DNA from: Ilyomonas sp965214235
GTDB taxonomy: Bacteria; Bacteroidota; Bacteroidia; Chitinophagales; Chitinophagaceae
Direction of reading: 5' to 3'
NCBI GenBank assembly: GCA_965214235.1
Contig: CBDCBH010000002.1
Location: 1,178,001 to 1,242,000 of the forward strand
Length of the DNA stretch: 64,000 nucleotides
Shown: positions 19,101 to 26,524 of the stretch, one piece after another
Layout: each line of letters starts with the position of its first letter
Position numbering within the stretch: the first letter of the stretch is position 1
Notes under the pieces: generated by a model
What the model was told of the DNA's origin: nothing
What the model saw: the letters and a program-made list of their open reading frames with translations, nothing else
Databases searched by the model: none
Made by a program: the position numbers and the translations under genes

Positions 19101-19926
19101 TTTGCAGGTTGCCTGACTGCGTAAAGCCGGGAACAGGCTTTTCTTTCGCTGTTATTATTTTCGTTGCAGTATCCGAACATGAGCCAAAATTAGCAATCAT
19201 CTTCACAGTTGAAGAATATGCGCCTGCAAAACCAAATAGTTGATCCCTTGTTTTACTCACAAATATATCTTCATTATACCATTTTACCGACAAAGGAACA
19301 GGTAAAGATGTGTTTGTACATAAAACACTTTGGTGAGCACAAATAACAGAATAACTGCTAAAGCTGGCTTTTGGAGAACCAACTGCAAACGTTTGTATTG
19401 ATGTATCTCTGCAACCTTGCGGTGTTACGGTTACAAGGCTTACATTGTAACTTCCGTTCGATAAAAAGATGGTTGATGAATTGGCGCCCATTGCTGTTTT
19501 TCCGTTACCAAAATTCCAATTGTAGCTGATGGTATCCTGCGGATTATTTGCAGTAAAAGAAAAAGAAGACGGTGCAGCGCAAACATTATCGTAACTGTAA
19601 GTAAAACCTGCTTTTACACTGCCCCAGATTGTAATGATTTTACTGATGGAATCTGTATAATTGTTATTGCTAACAATAAGCTTTACCGTGTAATTTCCTG
19701 CCTTTGTAAACACCTCCGCTGGATTTTGAAGTTGCGATGTATCGCCATTCCCAAAACTCCATAACCATTGCGTTGAATTGCCGCTTGTACTATCGGCAAA
19801 CTGAACAGCAACAGGTGCACAACCGGCGGGTACATTGGCGGCAAAGTTGGCACGAAGCTGCGCCTTTGCAAACACAAACAGGATACAGGCAATACCAGTA
19901 AAATATATTTTTAAGAACCGAAACAA
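16114..19926 (-). CDS. giant PKD-repeat surface protein with T9SS type B sorting domain
   Basis: A 1,270-residue exported protein. A signal-like hydrophobic N-terminus ends in AKAQ. About eleven PKD-type repeats follow, recognisable by W.W.FG.G...NP...YT/F...G.Y.V (for example WLWSFGNGDTS, YNWLFGDGNSS, WNWNLGDGTST). Two Ig-like strands-rich repeats come next, and then a C-terminal IFIPTAFTPNGDGKNDFFYP with WDGTYQ and ADTYVYKI, the gliding-motility CHU_C/type B T9SS signal. It is probably a cell-surface adhesin or matrix protein. The start is TTG at 19926: no in-frame ATG lies near the signal sequence, and an in-frame stop lies just upstream. Cysteines recur in many repeats, suggesting disulfides. 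Confidence 0.9.
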   Translation of the reverse strand: MFRFLKIYFTGIACILFVFAKAQLRANFAANVPAGCAPVAVQFADSTSGNSTQWLWSFGNGDTSQLQNPAEVFTKAGNYTVKLIVSNNNYTDSISKIITIWGSVKAGFTYSYDNVCAAPSSFSFTANNPQDTISYNWNFGNGKTAMGANSSTIFLSNGSYNVSLVTVTPQGCRDTSIQTFAVGSPKASFSSYSVICAHQSVLCTNTSLPVPLSVKWYNEDIFVSKTRDQLFGFAGAYSSTVKMIANFGSCSDTATKIITAKEKPVPGFTQSGNLQSCTLPTTISFTNNSSNATSYNWLFGDGNSSAQTNISYTYNKAGVFSVSLIAFNGDGCSDTLTKTNLIRLGPPVISNFTALPTSGCVPENISSGANITSPDSVATYDWNTGDNNLHVSGSQFNHSYNNDGYYNVTLNVTTKNGCTGSFNLHQAVAAGTKPVADFTVDKSSVCASTPVQFIDKSVGNVTSWNWNLGDGTSTSGTNNPTHTFTKVGSNDVTLYESNKGCAADPKTIKNIVTILPPIAKFGVSYNCSNPLQVSFTDSSVQPTNWLWNFTDGSTSTIQNPTYTFAASGTYNVILTSSNTNTACSSSDTQTVVVTDVKTNIIAQPNSSFICRNDSIRLSAVNNSGFIVNYSWDVGDGSPALNDSTVSHSYKTSGIYYPFVSVQYINKCKDTVYTNQPVNVYGPTASFTASQGSNCIPADVTFTDNSATDNIHAIVSTTWLYGNGETDTISSNTHVHIYVTGGSFIPGIIIKDASGCTDSFVSPKQIVAKGAVAGFTYSVSPSCDSARASFTDTSKVYNDVIASYSWSLDNGNNASSSLQNPTYTYHSSGTYKITQTVTTQSGCSSTSTQNLYVLISPKPAINVTGPIEGCVASGVPLSANIAVNSAVQQWNWNLGNGSNANGQRITAVYDQPGTYNIIIVAALEGGCNDTSYQKLIINDIPKINAGNDSFVCAGSGIVLQASGANIFTWQDVNNSLSCTDCTSPVATPTASTHYVVTGTNAAGCSSTDSVFIKVQQKQTLAVTSANLSVCAGNNVQLSASGTDEYSWQPSQNISNISAANPIVSPTTTTVYTVTGTDNKHCFTDTKQVTVTVSPLPQFNIVDSVITISRGTKQTIQTTSSPDVIQWLWKPATGLSCSDCAQPQITATINAVYTATAYTANGCSDSEEVKVLLLCDQSGIFIPTAFTPNGDGKNDFFYPMSFASSKVISFTVFSRNGMVVFQRQNTFTNANKEGWDGTYQSMQMPADTYVYKIEVECEKEVIPYVGTVVLVR

Positions 19927-20048
19927 CAGTTTTGTTTTAGCAATTGAATTTTATAGAAACGGTTTGTTTTTACTTTGAAAATTTTTAGCTTTTTGAGCAA
20001 CAACTTTCATACAAACATAATAACGCTATTATCCTATTTTTATTGGAA

Positions 20049-20074
20049 GAAAAAAGTGCATTTATTTCTGCACT
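20049..20074 (-). terminator. rho-independent terminator after the formimidoylglutamase-like gene
   Basis: On the minus strand AGTGCA, an 8-nt loop and TGCACT form a stem followed by TTTTTTC. It lies about 95 bp past the stop at 20168 and before the start of the PKD gene. Confidence 0.6.
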
Positions 20075-20167
20075 CTTTCGTATGATTTAAATTATGAAAT
20101 AGTTGTAATGATCGATTTCGGAAAGAGGGAAATTAAATTATGAATAAAAATTAATAAACTCCGATTT

Positions 20168-21214
20168 TTAATACCCGATCACTTTTATAAAATCACTCAC
20201 TAAATAACTTATAATTGTTCCAACTGCTTCTGCATTATAATTCTCATTAGCCCTGTTAAATGGCTCTGCAATATGCAAGTAAGCCGGTTGGGAATGGGTT
20301 GCTGCCAAATGTAAAAACTGCCTTGCCTGTAATAAGGAAATGCCAACCAGGGAACCGGCAATGGTTTGTATGCTTTTAAGATCGAGTTCAACACCGCATA
20401 ACGTATCGCCGGTGAAATTAATAGCATAATGAACCGCATCAACAAAGCTTTGTTTACCGTGAATAAAAATATCTTCATAAGTAACAAAATCAAAAAAAGG
20501 ATTGTTCACAATGTCAAGCCAGGTGTTTTGCGGCAGTTCGTTTTCGTGCAAACCAATCACACAATATTTTTCGAGATAACCATCTTCATCTGCATAACGA
20601 AGCGCATTGCCGCTGTGTCGCCCTTCCAAAGGTTTGTATTCGGCATGAGCATCAACATTCATCACATTTATTTGCGCAAGTGGCAATGCGCCTGCTTTAT
20701 GCCAGCCTTTTGCTGCGCCTTTTATACAGCCATACGCATTGCCATGACCACCGCTGATTACAACCGGAATCTTTCGAAGCGAAGTGATTGTTTTTACTAC
20801 ACTTTCCACCGCTTCATCAATGGTATTCACGCTGCGGCGGTACGCTTCAATTCTTTCATCAGCATTGCCTGCATTGCTTTCTATTACTTCGGCAACGCCT
20901 GCAAAATTTAAATGACCGAGCAACATAATATCGCTGCCATCAAAAAAATCGTTGCTTTGAATATTGAGAAAAGATTGCAAAAAATAATTCCACGCACTGC
21001 TTGCTGTTCCACTTGCATAGTTGGCTTTAATTCCAATATTTTCCGGCACACCAACAATTACAAACCTGGCACTGCTTTGCTGTAAAGCTTGCTCAACATT
21101 ATTATCGTCAGTTATGGTTTGTATCACTTCGCCAATCTTCGTTTCAAACTTTCTGATTTTTGTGTGCGATAAAACGGTTTGCCGGTTATAAATTTTTAAT
21201 TGTTGGCTAAGCAT
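20168..21214 (-). CDS. formimidoylglutamase-like protein, arginase fold
   Basis: A 348-residue ureohydrolase-fold protein from ATG 21214; the frame continues upstream but the extra 34 residues are hydrophobic and unlike the family. Metal-site segments are SGGHGNAYG (His157), NVDAHAEY (Asp188, His190 and Glu192 where arginases have Asp) and CGVELDLKSI (Glu/Asp where arginases have Asp-x-Asp). GRHSGNALRYA follows the second motif, as in Bacteroidota formimidoylglutamases, which release formamide from formimidoylglutamate in histidine breakdown. No other hut gene is nearby, so the substrate is not secure. It is likely monocistronic, with a terminator at 20049-20074. Confidence 0.72.
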   Translation of the reverse strand: MLSQQLKIYNRQTVLSHTKIRKFETKIGEVIQTITDDNNVEQALQQSSARFVIVGVPENIGIKANYASGTASSAWNYFLQSFLNIQSNDFFDGSDIMLLGHLNFAGVAEVIESNAGNADERIEAYRRSVNTIDEAVESVVKTITSLRKIPVVISGGHGNAYGCIKGAAKGWHKAGALPLAQINVMNVDAHAEYKPLEGRHSGNALRYADEDGYLEKYCVIGLHENELPQNTWLDIVNNPFFDFVTYEDIFIHGKQSFVDAVHYAINFTGDTLCGVELDLKSIQTIAGSLVGISLLQARQFLHLAATHSQPAYLHIAEPFNRANENYNAEAVGTIISYLVSDFIKVIGY

Positions 21215-21518
21215 TGAGTATAATTTAAAATAAATGAAGTATTGTAAATAAAAACAACTTTTAAAAAGGGAATACTTTTTATATTCAGGAAACGAAGATA
21301 AGAGAAACGACTTCATACAGTTTGATACAAATGGCTATACAAAGGCTTAGAATAGTTTATGGAATAAGTTTTGTTTCTTTTAAATCAAATTTTTCAGAAA
21401 TTATGGTAACTCATAAAAACAAATGAAAAAGAGTATCTTTAATATTCGATAACACCCAGGTTGCTGTTTTTTAATATTGATACAATAATTTATGAAAAAC
21501 ACCAGCAAAAAATAACTT
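21215..21518. other. 304-bp AT-rich divergent intergenic region
   Basis: Separates the minus-strand arginase-fold gene from the plus-strand hydrolase-like gene. I see no coding potential, RNA gene or strong repeat. On the minus strand TATCTTCG (21293-21300) is one base from the -7 consensus, so a promoter for the arginase-fold gene may lie there. On the plus strand TATCTTTA is likewise one base off. Confidence 0.4.
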
Positions 21519-22304
21519 ATGGAATCCATTTTGCTTACACCGGACATTATTGTGTCGGGAAATGCATCGGCTGACAGCACCATTTTATTCAGCGATATTT
21601 TTAATTTATTTCCTACATCTTTTCAATACATCAGTTCGCGTTTTAAAAACGATTATCAGGTTGCAGTGTATTCTGATTCTGGTTTTTATGAAGCAGGCAA
21701 AACCCGGAAACTGCGGCATCAGTCTATGATCGGCTATGCCGACGATATGATTGACTTTTTAGAAACAAACAACATAAAAAACATCATTTATGTAGCGCAT
21801 TCAGTAAACGCTTTATTGGCATTTATAGTGGCAACAAAAGCGCCTCATTTGTTCAGTAAAATCGTATTAACCAGCGCAGTACCGTGTTTGATAGCCGATG
21901 CTGAAATGCAGTGTCCTTGCGGCTTCCATTCTACCAGCTTACATGAGCTTTTTACTTGCATTATGCAAAAACAAGTTAATGAACATAACAATTCAGTTGT
22001 TCAGTTTACAGATATTTTAGCAACCGCTTTTGCACAAAAAACGTATGAAGAAGCCCAGGCTATTTTTCATTTATTGTTCACTACCGATTGCAGAAATTAT
22101 TTAAGCGATTTTTTAATTCCTACTGTTATCTTACAAGTAAGTGCCGATAAAATGTCAACCAACGAAGCCGGTTATTTTATGTATCGCTGTATTCCTGACA
22201 GTCAGTTAGTTAGAATAAAAGCAAAAGGACAATTGCCCTATCTGGATTCGCCCGAAGAAATTATAAAAGCCATGAAATTTTTTATCCACTCTTCTTCATT
22301 CTAA
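21519..22304 (+). CDS. RsbQ-like alpha/beta-hydrolase-fold protein with degenerate active site
   Basis: A 261-residue cytoplasmic protein following the RsbQ layout: MIGYADDMIDFLETNNIKNIIYVAHSVNALLAF corresponds to the nucleophile elbow region, SADKM (Asp210) to the acid, and RIKAKGQLPYLDSPEEI to the histidine region. The serine (Ser95) and aspartate remain, but the elbow reads AHSVNA rather than GHSxG, the catalytic histidine position is Gln238, and the HGFG oxyanion segment near the N-terminus is missing. In Bacillus, RsbQ works with the phosphatase RsbP in energy-stress signalling; no such partner is adjacent. It may bind a ligand without hydrolysis. Transcription with bioB 95 bp downstream is possible. 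Confidence 0.75.
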   Translation: MESILLTPDIIVSGNASADSTILFSDIFNLFPTSFQYISSRFKNDYQVAVYSDSGFYEAGKTRKLRHQSMIGYADDMIDFLETNNIKNIIYVAHSVNALLAFIVATKAPHLFSKIVLTSAVPCLIADAEMQCPCGFHSTSLHELFTCIMQKQVNEHNNSVVQFTDILATAFAQKTYEEAQAIFHLLFTTDCRNYLSDFLIPTVILQVSADKMSTNEAGYFMYRCIPDSQLVRIKAKGQLPYLDSPEEIIKAMKFFIHSSSF

Positions 22305-22373
22305 TCTTTTTATTTTTTGTTTTCTTATACTTCACTTTTCATCTTTATACCAACGATAGTTTGCCGTACGCAT

Positions 22374-22381
22374 TATATTTG
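22374..22381 (+). promoter_or_regulatory. -7 box for bioB
   Basis: TATATTTG matches TAnnTTTG and lies 18 bp before ATG 22400. It supports that ATG over the upstream in-frame TTG at 22361. A -33 TTG at proper distance is not obvious. Confidence 0.45.
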
Positions 22382-22399
22382 CCGTTGCAAATAACAATT

Positions 22400-23401
22400 A
22401 TGAATGCTGCTGTTAGAAACGATTGGTTGTTACCGGAAATTGAAGCCATTTATGAAACTCCCTTGCTCGATTTAATTTATAAAGCCGCTTCTGTTCATCA
22501 CAAATACAACAACACTACTGAAGTGCAGGTATGCACATTGCTAAGTATTAAAACCGGCGGTTGTGTGGAAGATTGCGCTTACTGCCCTCAGGCAGCGCGT
22601 TACAACACCGGAGTACAAGTTCATGCCCTGATGCAAAAAGAAGAAGTGTTGCAATACGCCCGTAAAGCAAAAGCGGCAGGCAGCACTCGTTTTTGCATGG
22701 GCGCAGCCTGGCGCGAAGTGCGCGATAACCGAGATTTTGACCGTGTGCTGGAGATGGTGCAGGGCGTAAATGAAATGGGAATGGAAGTATGTTGTACGCT
22801 TGGCATGTTAACAGAATATCAGGCTGAAAGGCTTGCTGCTGCCGGATTATACGCTTACAATCATAACCTCGATACATCGCCGGATTATTACAACGAAATC
22901 ATCACCACAAGAACTTATAACGACAGGTTAGAAACGTTGCATAACGTTCGTAAGGCTGGCGTTACGGTTTGCTGCGGCGGCATTATTGGTTTGGGCGAAA
23001 CGCATACCGACAGAATTAAAATGCTTCATACGCTAAGCACATTGGAGCAGCATCCGGATAGTGTTCCTATCAACGCATTGGTGAGAGTAAAAGGAACACC
23101 GCTTCAAAACAATCCGAAGGTTGATATTTGGGATATGGTGCGCATGATAGCAACGGCAAGAATATTGATGCCTGAAACCATGGTTCGGTTAAGCGCCGGC
23201 CGGGCTGAAATGAGCGTTGCGGAACAAGCATTGTGTTTTATGGCAGGGGCGAATTCTATTTTTTCGGGAGATAAATTATTAACTACGCCCAATCCATCGT
23301 TCGATGAGGATGATATGATGTTTCAACTGCTGGGATTAAAGCCTCGCAAGGCTTTTAAAGAAGAAAAAATTGCAGTAAAAGAAAACGTTGAAGCACTGTG
23401 A
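22400..23401 (+). CDS. bioB: biotin synthase
   Basis: A 333-residue radical SAM enzyme that inserts sulfur into dethiobiotin. The radical SAM cluster is CVEDCAYC (Cys55, Cys59, Cys62). YNHNLDTSPDYY, the CCGGIIGLGET segment (auxiliary-cluster and SAM-site residues) and the late AGANSIFSGDKLLTT are all diagnostic for BioB. The chosen ATG gives MNAAVRNDWLLPEI; an upstream TTG at 22361 would add 13 residues that overlap the predicted promoter. No other bio gene is adjacent in the window. Confidence 0.95.
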   Translation: MNAAVRNDWLLPEIEAIYETPLLDLIYKAASVHHKYNNTTEVQVCTLLSIKTGGCVEDCAYCPQAARYNTGVQVHALMQKEEVLQYARKAKAAGSTRFCMGAAWREVRDNRDFDRVLEMVQGVNEMGMEVCCTLGMLTEYQAERLAAAGLYAYNHNLDTSPDYYNEIITTRTYNDRLETLHNVRKAGVTVCCGGIIGLGETHTDRIKMLHTLSTLEQHPDSVPINALVRVKGTPLQNNPKVDIWDMVRMIATARILMPETMVRLSAGRAEMSVAEQALCFMAGANSIFSGDKLLTTPNPSFDEDDMMFQLLGLKPRKAFKEEKIAVKENVEAL

Positions 23402-23461
23402 TGTTTTTTATAATGAAATAATAGTGGATAAACGAAGGTTGTAAAAGATAAAAATAGCAGC

Positions 23462-24025
23462 ATGGCAGTTTTAAAGTTTAGAATTTATCTGGAAGAAGAC
23501 GATTCGGTGTATCGGGATGTTTTACTAAAGCATAAACAAACCTTTGCCGATTTAGAGGATGGCATTTTAAAAAGTTTCGAGTTTGATAATAAGCATCAAA
23601 GCACTTTTTTTCGCAGCAACGATCATTGGGAACGAGGCAGGGAAATTAGTCGCGAACGATACAATAAACCTTACAAAGCCGAGCCCCTTATTATGGCTGA
23701 AACAAGTGTGAGCACTGAGATAAGGGATACCAACCAGAAGTTTGTTTACCTGTACGATTTTACAAAAAACTGGGTGTTTTTGGTCGAATTAATTAACGTT
23801 AGCAAAGAAGAAAGCGCTAAATTAAATTATCCGTGTACAGTGCGTGTAGAAGGTATTGGTCCGCAACAATATGGTACTAAAAGTTTATTGGGAAATAAAT
23901 TTGTTGATATTGAAGAGAAGTATGATTTGCCCAACAATATAGAAGGGTTTACAGAAGAAGGCGATGATATAGGCTCAACGGGCGAAGAAGAAGTTACCGG
24001 CGCCCCGGAAGAAGACGATATTTAA
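23462..24025 (+). CDS. plasmid pRiA4b ORF-3-like family protein
   Basis: A 187-residue acidic protein. MAVLKFRIYLEEDDSVYRDV, then KHKQTFADLEDGILKSFEFDNKHQSTFF and YLYDFTKNWVFLVELINV, match the pRiA4b ORF-3-like fold (IS1096 TnpR-like family), common as a stand-alone chromosomal gene in Bacteroidota. Function is unknown. The last 25 residues are mostly Glu/Asp/Gly and likely disordered. It abuts the convergent CrtA-like gene stop-to-stop with no spacer. Confidence 0.8.
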   Translation: MAVLKFRIYLEEDDSVYRDVLLKHKQTFADLEDGILKSFEFDNKHQSTFFRSNDHWERGREISRERYNKPYKAEPLIMAETSVSTEIRDTNQKFVYLYDFTKNWVFLVELINVSKEESAKLNYPCTVRVEGIGPQQYGTKSLLGNKFVDIEEKYDLPNNIEGFTEEGDDIGSTGEEEVTGAPEEDDI

Positions 24026-24736
24026 TTACTGCTTATAATTTTTTAACGCATTCTTTCCATTTATTGTTCCGCTTGTCCAAAGCACTTTACACCGCACAAA
24101 CATCTCTTCCCTGTACCAGTTTTCTTTTCTTGTTTTTTGTATTACCTGCTGGTGTTCTTTCATTTTATAAGCATACGCTTTCATCATATTTTTGTTTTGC
24201 CAAACACTGAAAGTTGCCTGTTTTATCCACGGCGCTTCGCCAATTCCAAACGATGTAATAAAACCTGGCGCAGCCATTACTGTTTCTGATGCCGCTTTTA
24301 CATTTTTCCAAAATGATGTTGCCTTGCTTAACCGAATGGTAGCACGTGTTAGCACCGCAATCACACCTTCATAAGATGATGTTTTTGGTAACTTTCCAAA
24401 GCATTCTTTGCCATCCCATTTGCCATGACCTTCTATGGGTTCAACAGCAATAGTCATCACTTCACAATTAAATTTTTTCCACCAGCCGGCAATCTTTTTT
24501 CCATACAATATTTCTGTTGAAACTTCATTCATTATTTCGTTATTAAACACAGCCAAAACAGCCCATTGCCGTAAATCGGGATGAACATCAAACGTACCGT
24601 TTTTGCCACTTCCCATCAGCTTGTAAAAATGAATGGCTTTATTTTTTTGTAAGAAAAGATGAAACACAGCCATTGACATGAATCCGAAGAAAGAAAGCCA
24701 TTTAGGATAGCGGACAATGGTTAATGTGCTGTGCAT
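24026..24736 (-). CDS. spheroidene monooxygenase (CrtA)-like protein
   Basis: A 236-residue protein from ATG 24736; the frame extends 26 residues upstream but that part is not family-like. Key segments are KLMGSGKNGTFDVHPDLRQWAVLAVF, the central ATIRLSKATSFWKNVKAASE and MAAPGFITSFGIGEAPWIKQATFSVW, which fit the CrtA-like family named after the heme-dependent spheroidene monooxygenase. No carotenoid genes are in the window, so the physiological substrate is uncertain. It is the last gene of a minus-strand set after lipA and the J-domain gene, with a 26-bp gap to the latter. Confidence 0.72.
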   Translation of the reverse strand: MHSTLTIVRYPKWLSFFGFMSMAVFHLFLQKNKAIHFYKLMGSGKNGTFDVHPDLRQWAVLAVFNNEIMNEVSTEILYGKKIAGWWKKFNCEVMTIAVEPIEGHGKWDGKECFGKLPKTSSYEGVIAVLTRATIRLSKATSFWKNVKAASETVMAAPGFITSFGIGEAPWIKQATFSVWQNKNMMKAYAYKMKEHQQVIQKTRKENWYREEMFVRCKVLWTSGTINGKNALKNYKQ

Positions 24737-24762
24737 TTTTTGTACGAAAATTAGATGAGAAA

Positions 24763-25452
24763 TTACATGAAATAAATAAGCGCACAAATAATAAGTGTTA
24801 TAATTAATACCCACCAGATCTTATACTTCTGCCAAAAAAAATCTTGCTTTTTTTGTTTGATTGCCTGTTGAACAGAGTTGCGCATGATGGCATCGCTGCC
24901 TGCCAACCGATACAAGCGCGGCATGATGATGTTAAAATAATTTTGAGGCAACAGTTTGCTGCTGATGAGTATTTCGTGCAGCACTTGCGAACTGATGATG
25001 CGTTTGTTTTCGTTCAACAAAATATGAATATGCGAATCGGAAAGGATGCTTTCAATTTTAGCCAGCAAACTATCTGTATTAATGGCAAACGGGTTTGCAT
25101 TTTCAATCACATTACGCAAATGCGTGCTTTGAAATAAAATGGTTTTACCCGTTACAGGCGGATTTGTGCGATGCTGGTTTTGCGATGGTTGCGTGCGTGT
25201 TTGAGATGCGCTTGTTGCATTTGTTTTTACTTCACGCAAACGGTTATAATCTTCTCTTTTTTGTTGGTTGGATAAAATGCTGTACGCTTCGTTAATTTCT
25301 TTAAATAATGCCTCCGTGTGAAGATTACCGCCGTTTCTGTCGGGATGATATTGTAACGCCAGTTTTCGATAAGCCAGCTTTATTTCTTTGGGCGATGCCT
25401 GAGGTTGCACGTTCAACACAACATAATAATCTCTTGCCGGCATCGAGCGCAT
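24763..25452 (-). CDS. membrane-anchored J-domain (DnaJ-like) protein
   Basis: A 229-residue protein: an N-terminal J domain (about residues 7-73) with DYYVVLNVQPQASPKEIK, the essential His36-Pro37-Asp38 and ALFKEINEAYSILSN; a Gln/Thr-rich linker; a helical middle; and a C-terminal transmembrane segment (WWVLIITLIICALIYFM). It lacks the Gly/Phe region and zinc fingers of DnaJ, so it is a type III J protein that would recruit DnaK to the membrane. An alternative start is ATG 25443. It is 27 bp after lipA on the same strand. Confidence 0.85.
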   Translation of the reverse strand: MRSMPARDYYVVLNVQPQASPKEIKLAYRKLALQYHPDRNGGNLHTEALFKEINEAYSILSNQQKREDYNRLREVKTNATSASQTRTQPSQNQHRTNPPVTGKTILFQSTHLRNVIENANPFAINTDSLLAKIESILSDSHIHILLNENKRIISSQVLHEILISSKLLPQNYFNIIMPRLYRLAGSDAIMRNSVQQAIKQKKQDFFWQKYKIWWVLIITLIICALIYFM

Positions 25453-25479
25453 AACTTGGATAAATAAGGTTGTTTAATT

Positions 25480-26403
25480 TTATGCCAGCGTTTGTTTTTG
25501 TTCCATCCATTTGTTTCTTCCATAACCGGCTACTACATGCTTTTCACTATGATAAGAAGAACGTACTAACGGACCGCTTTCTACATAATCAAACCCAATG
25601 CTGTATGCGATTTCGCGAAGTTCGGCAAACTCATCGGGATGCACAAAACGTTGCACCGGAAGGTGCTTTGCAGTAGGTTGTAAATACTGACCTAATGTAA
25701 TAACATCAACAGTTACGGCAGCTAAATCTTCCAGCGTTTGAACCACTTCTTCTTTTGTTTCGCCAAGCCCCAGCATAAGGCCAGTTTTGGTTCTCATGCC
25801 CATTTCCTTCAACATACGAAGTACGTTTAAACTGCGGCGGTATTTAGCTTGAATTCTTACTTGTTTGGTTAAGCGTTCTACTGTTTCCATATTATGGCTT
25901 ACCACTTCAGGAGCCGCATCTGCAATGCGTTGTATGCAAGTAATGTCGCCTTTAAAATCAGGAATTAATGTTTCTAATGTTGTATCTGCATTTAACGCTT
26001 GTACCGCTTTAATGGTGTTGTACCAAATGATGGAACCACCGTCTTTTAATTCATCGCGGTCAACGCTTGTTATTACCGCATGTTTTACTTTCATTAAATA
26101 AATGGCTTCTGCCACACGCTGCGGCTCATCCCAGTCAACTGCCAATGGTTTACCCGTAGCCACGGCGCAAAAGCCGCAACTGCGTGTGCATACATTGCCT
26201 AAAATCATAAACGTTGCTGTGCCTGCACCCCAGCATTCGCCCATATTAGGGCAGTTGCCGCTTTCGCAAATGGTATGAAGTTTATGTGTATCAACCAGGC
26301 TGCGCACATGCTTATAACTTTCGCCAATCGGCAATTTTACGCGAAGCCAGGCCGGTTTTTTTATTCGTTCCTGTGTTCCTGAAACAATGGGTAATTCCTG
26401 CAT
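25480..26403 (-). CDS. lipA: lipoyl synthase
   Basis: A 307-residue radical SAM enzyme inserting two sulfurs into octanoyl groups on lipoyl domains. The auxiliary cluster motif is CESGNCPNMGECW (Cys46, Cys51, Cys57) and the radical SAM motif CTRSCGFC (Cys72, Cys76, Cys79). The C-terminal GPLVRSSYHSEKHV carries the RSSY serine that also binds the auxiliary cluster. All cluster ligands are present. It is followed on the same strand by the J-domain and CrtA-like genes. A cluster of GCAGAT-type repeats lies upstream. Confidence 0.96.
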   Translation of the reverse strand: MQELPIVSGTQERIKKPAWLRVKLPIGESYKHVRSLVDTHKLHTICESGNCPNMGECWGAGTATFMILGNVCTRSCGFCAVATGKPLAVDWDEPQRVAEAIYLMKVKHAVITSVDRDELKDGGSIIWYNTIKAVQALNADTTLETLIPDFKGDITCIQRIADAAPEVVSHNMETVERLTKQVRIQAKYRRSLNVLRMLKEMGMRTKTGLMLGLGETKEEVVQTLEDLAAVTVDVITLGQYLQPTAKHLPVQRFVHPDEFAELREIAYSIGFDYVESGPLVRSSYHSEKHVVAGYGRNKWMEQKQTLA

Positions 26404-26434
26404 GTAATTAGGCTTTCAAACTTAAGTTTTACGT

Positions 26435-26499
26435 CCGCAGATAATTGTAATAAGTGCAGACAATAAAGATAAATCTGCGATACGTTGCATCATCTGCGG
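26435..26499. repeat. GCAGAT/ATCTGC repeat cluster upstream of lipA
   Basis: CCGCAGAT (26435-26442) and its perfect inverse ATCTGCGG (26492-26499) enclose two further half-copies, GTGCAGAC and AAATCTGCGA. The whole resembles the short ATCTGCG-type dispersed intergenic repeats known in Bacteroidota. It lies between lipA and the outer-membrane protein gene. Confidence 0.45.
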
Positions 26500-26524
26500 G
26501 CTTAATCAATCCAACAAAATTAAC

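Noticed and set aside
20429..20911. 160-residue open frame on the plus strand inside the arginase-fold gene
   Set aside because: Shadow of the conserved gene on the other strand; no signal or domain.
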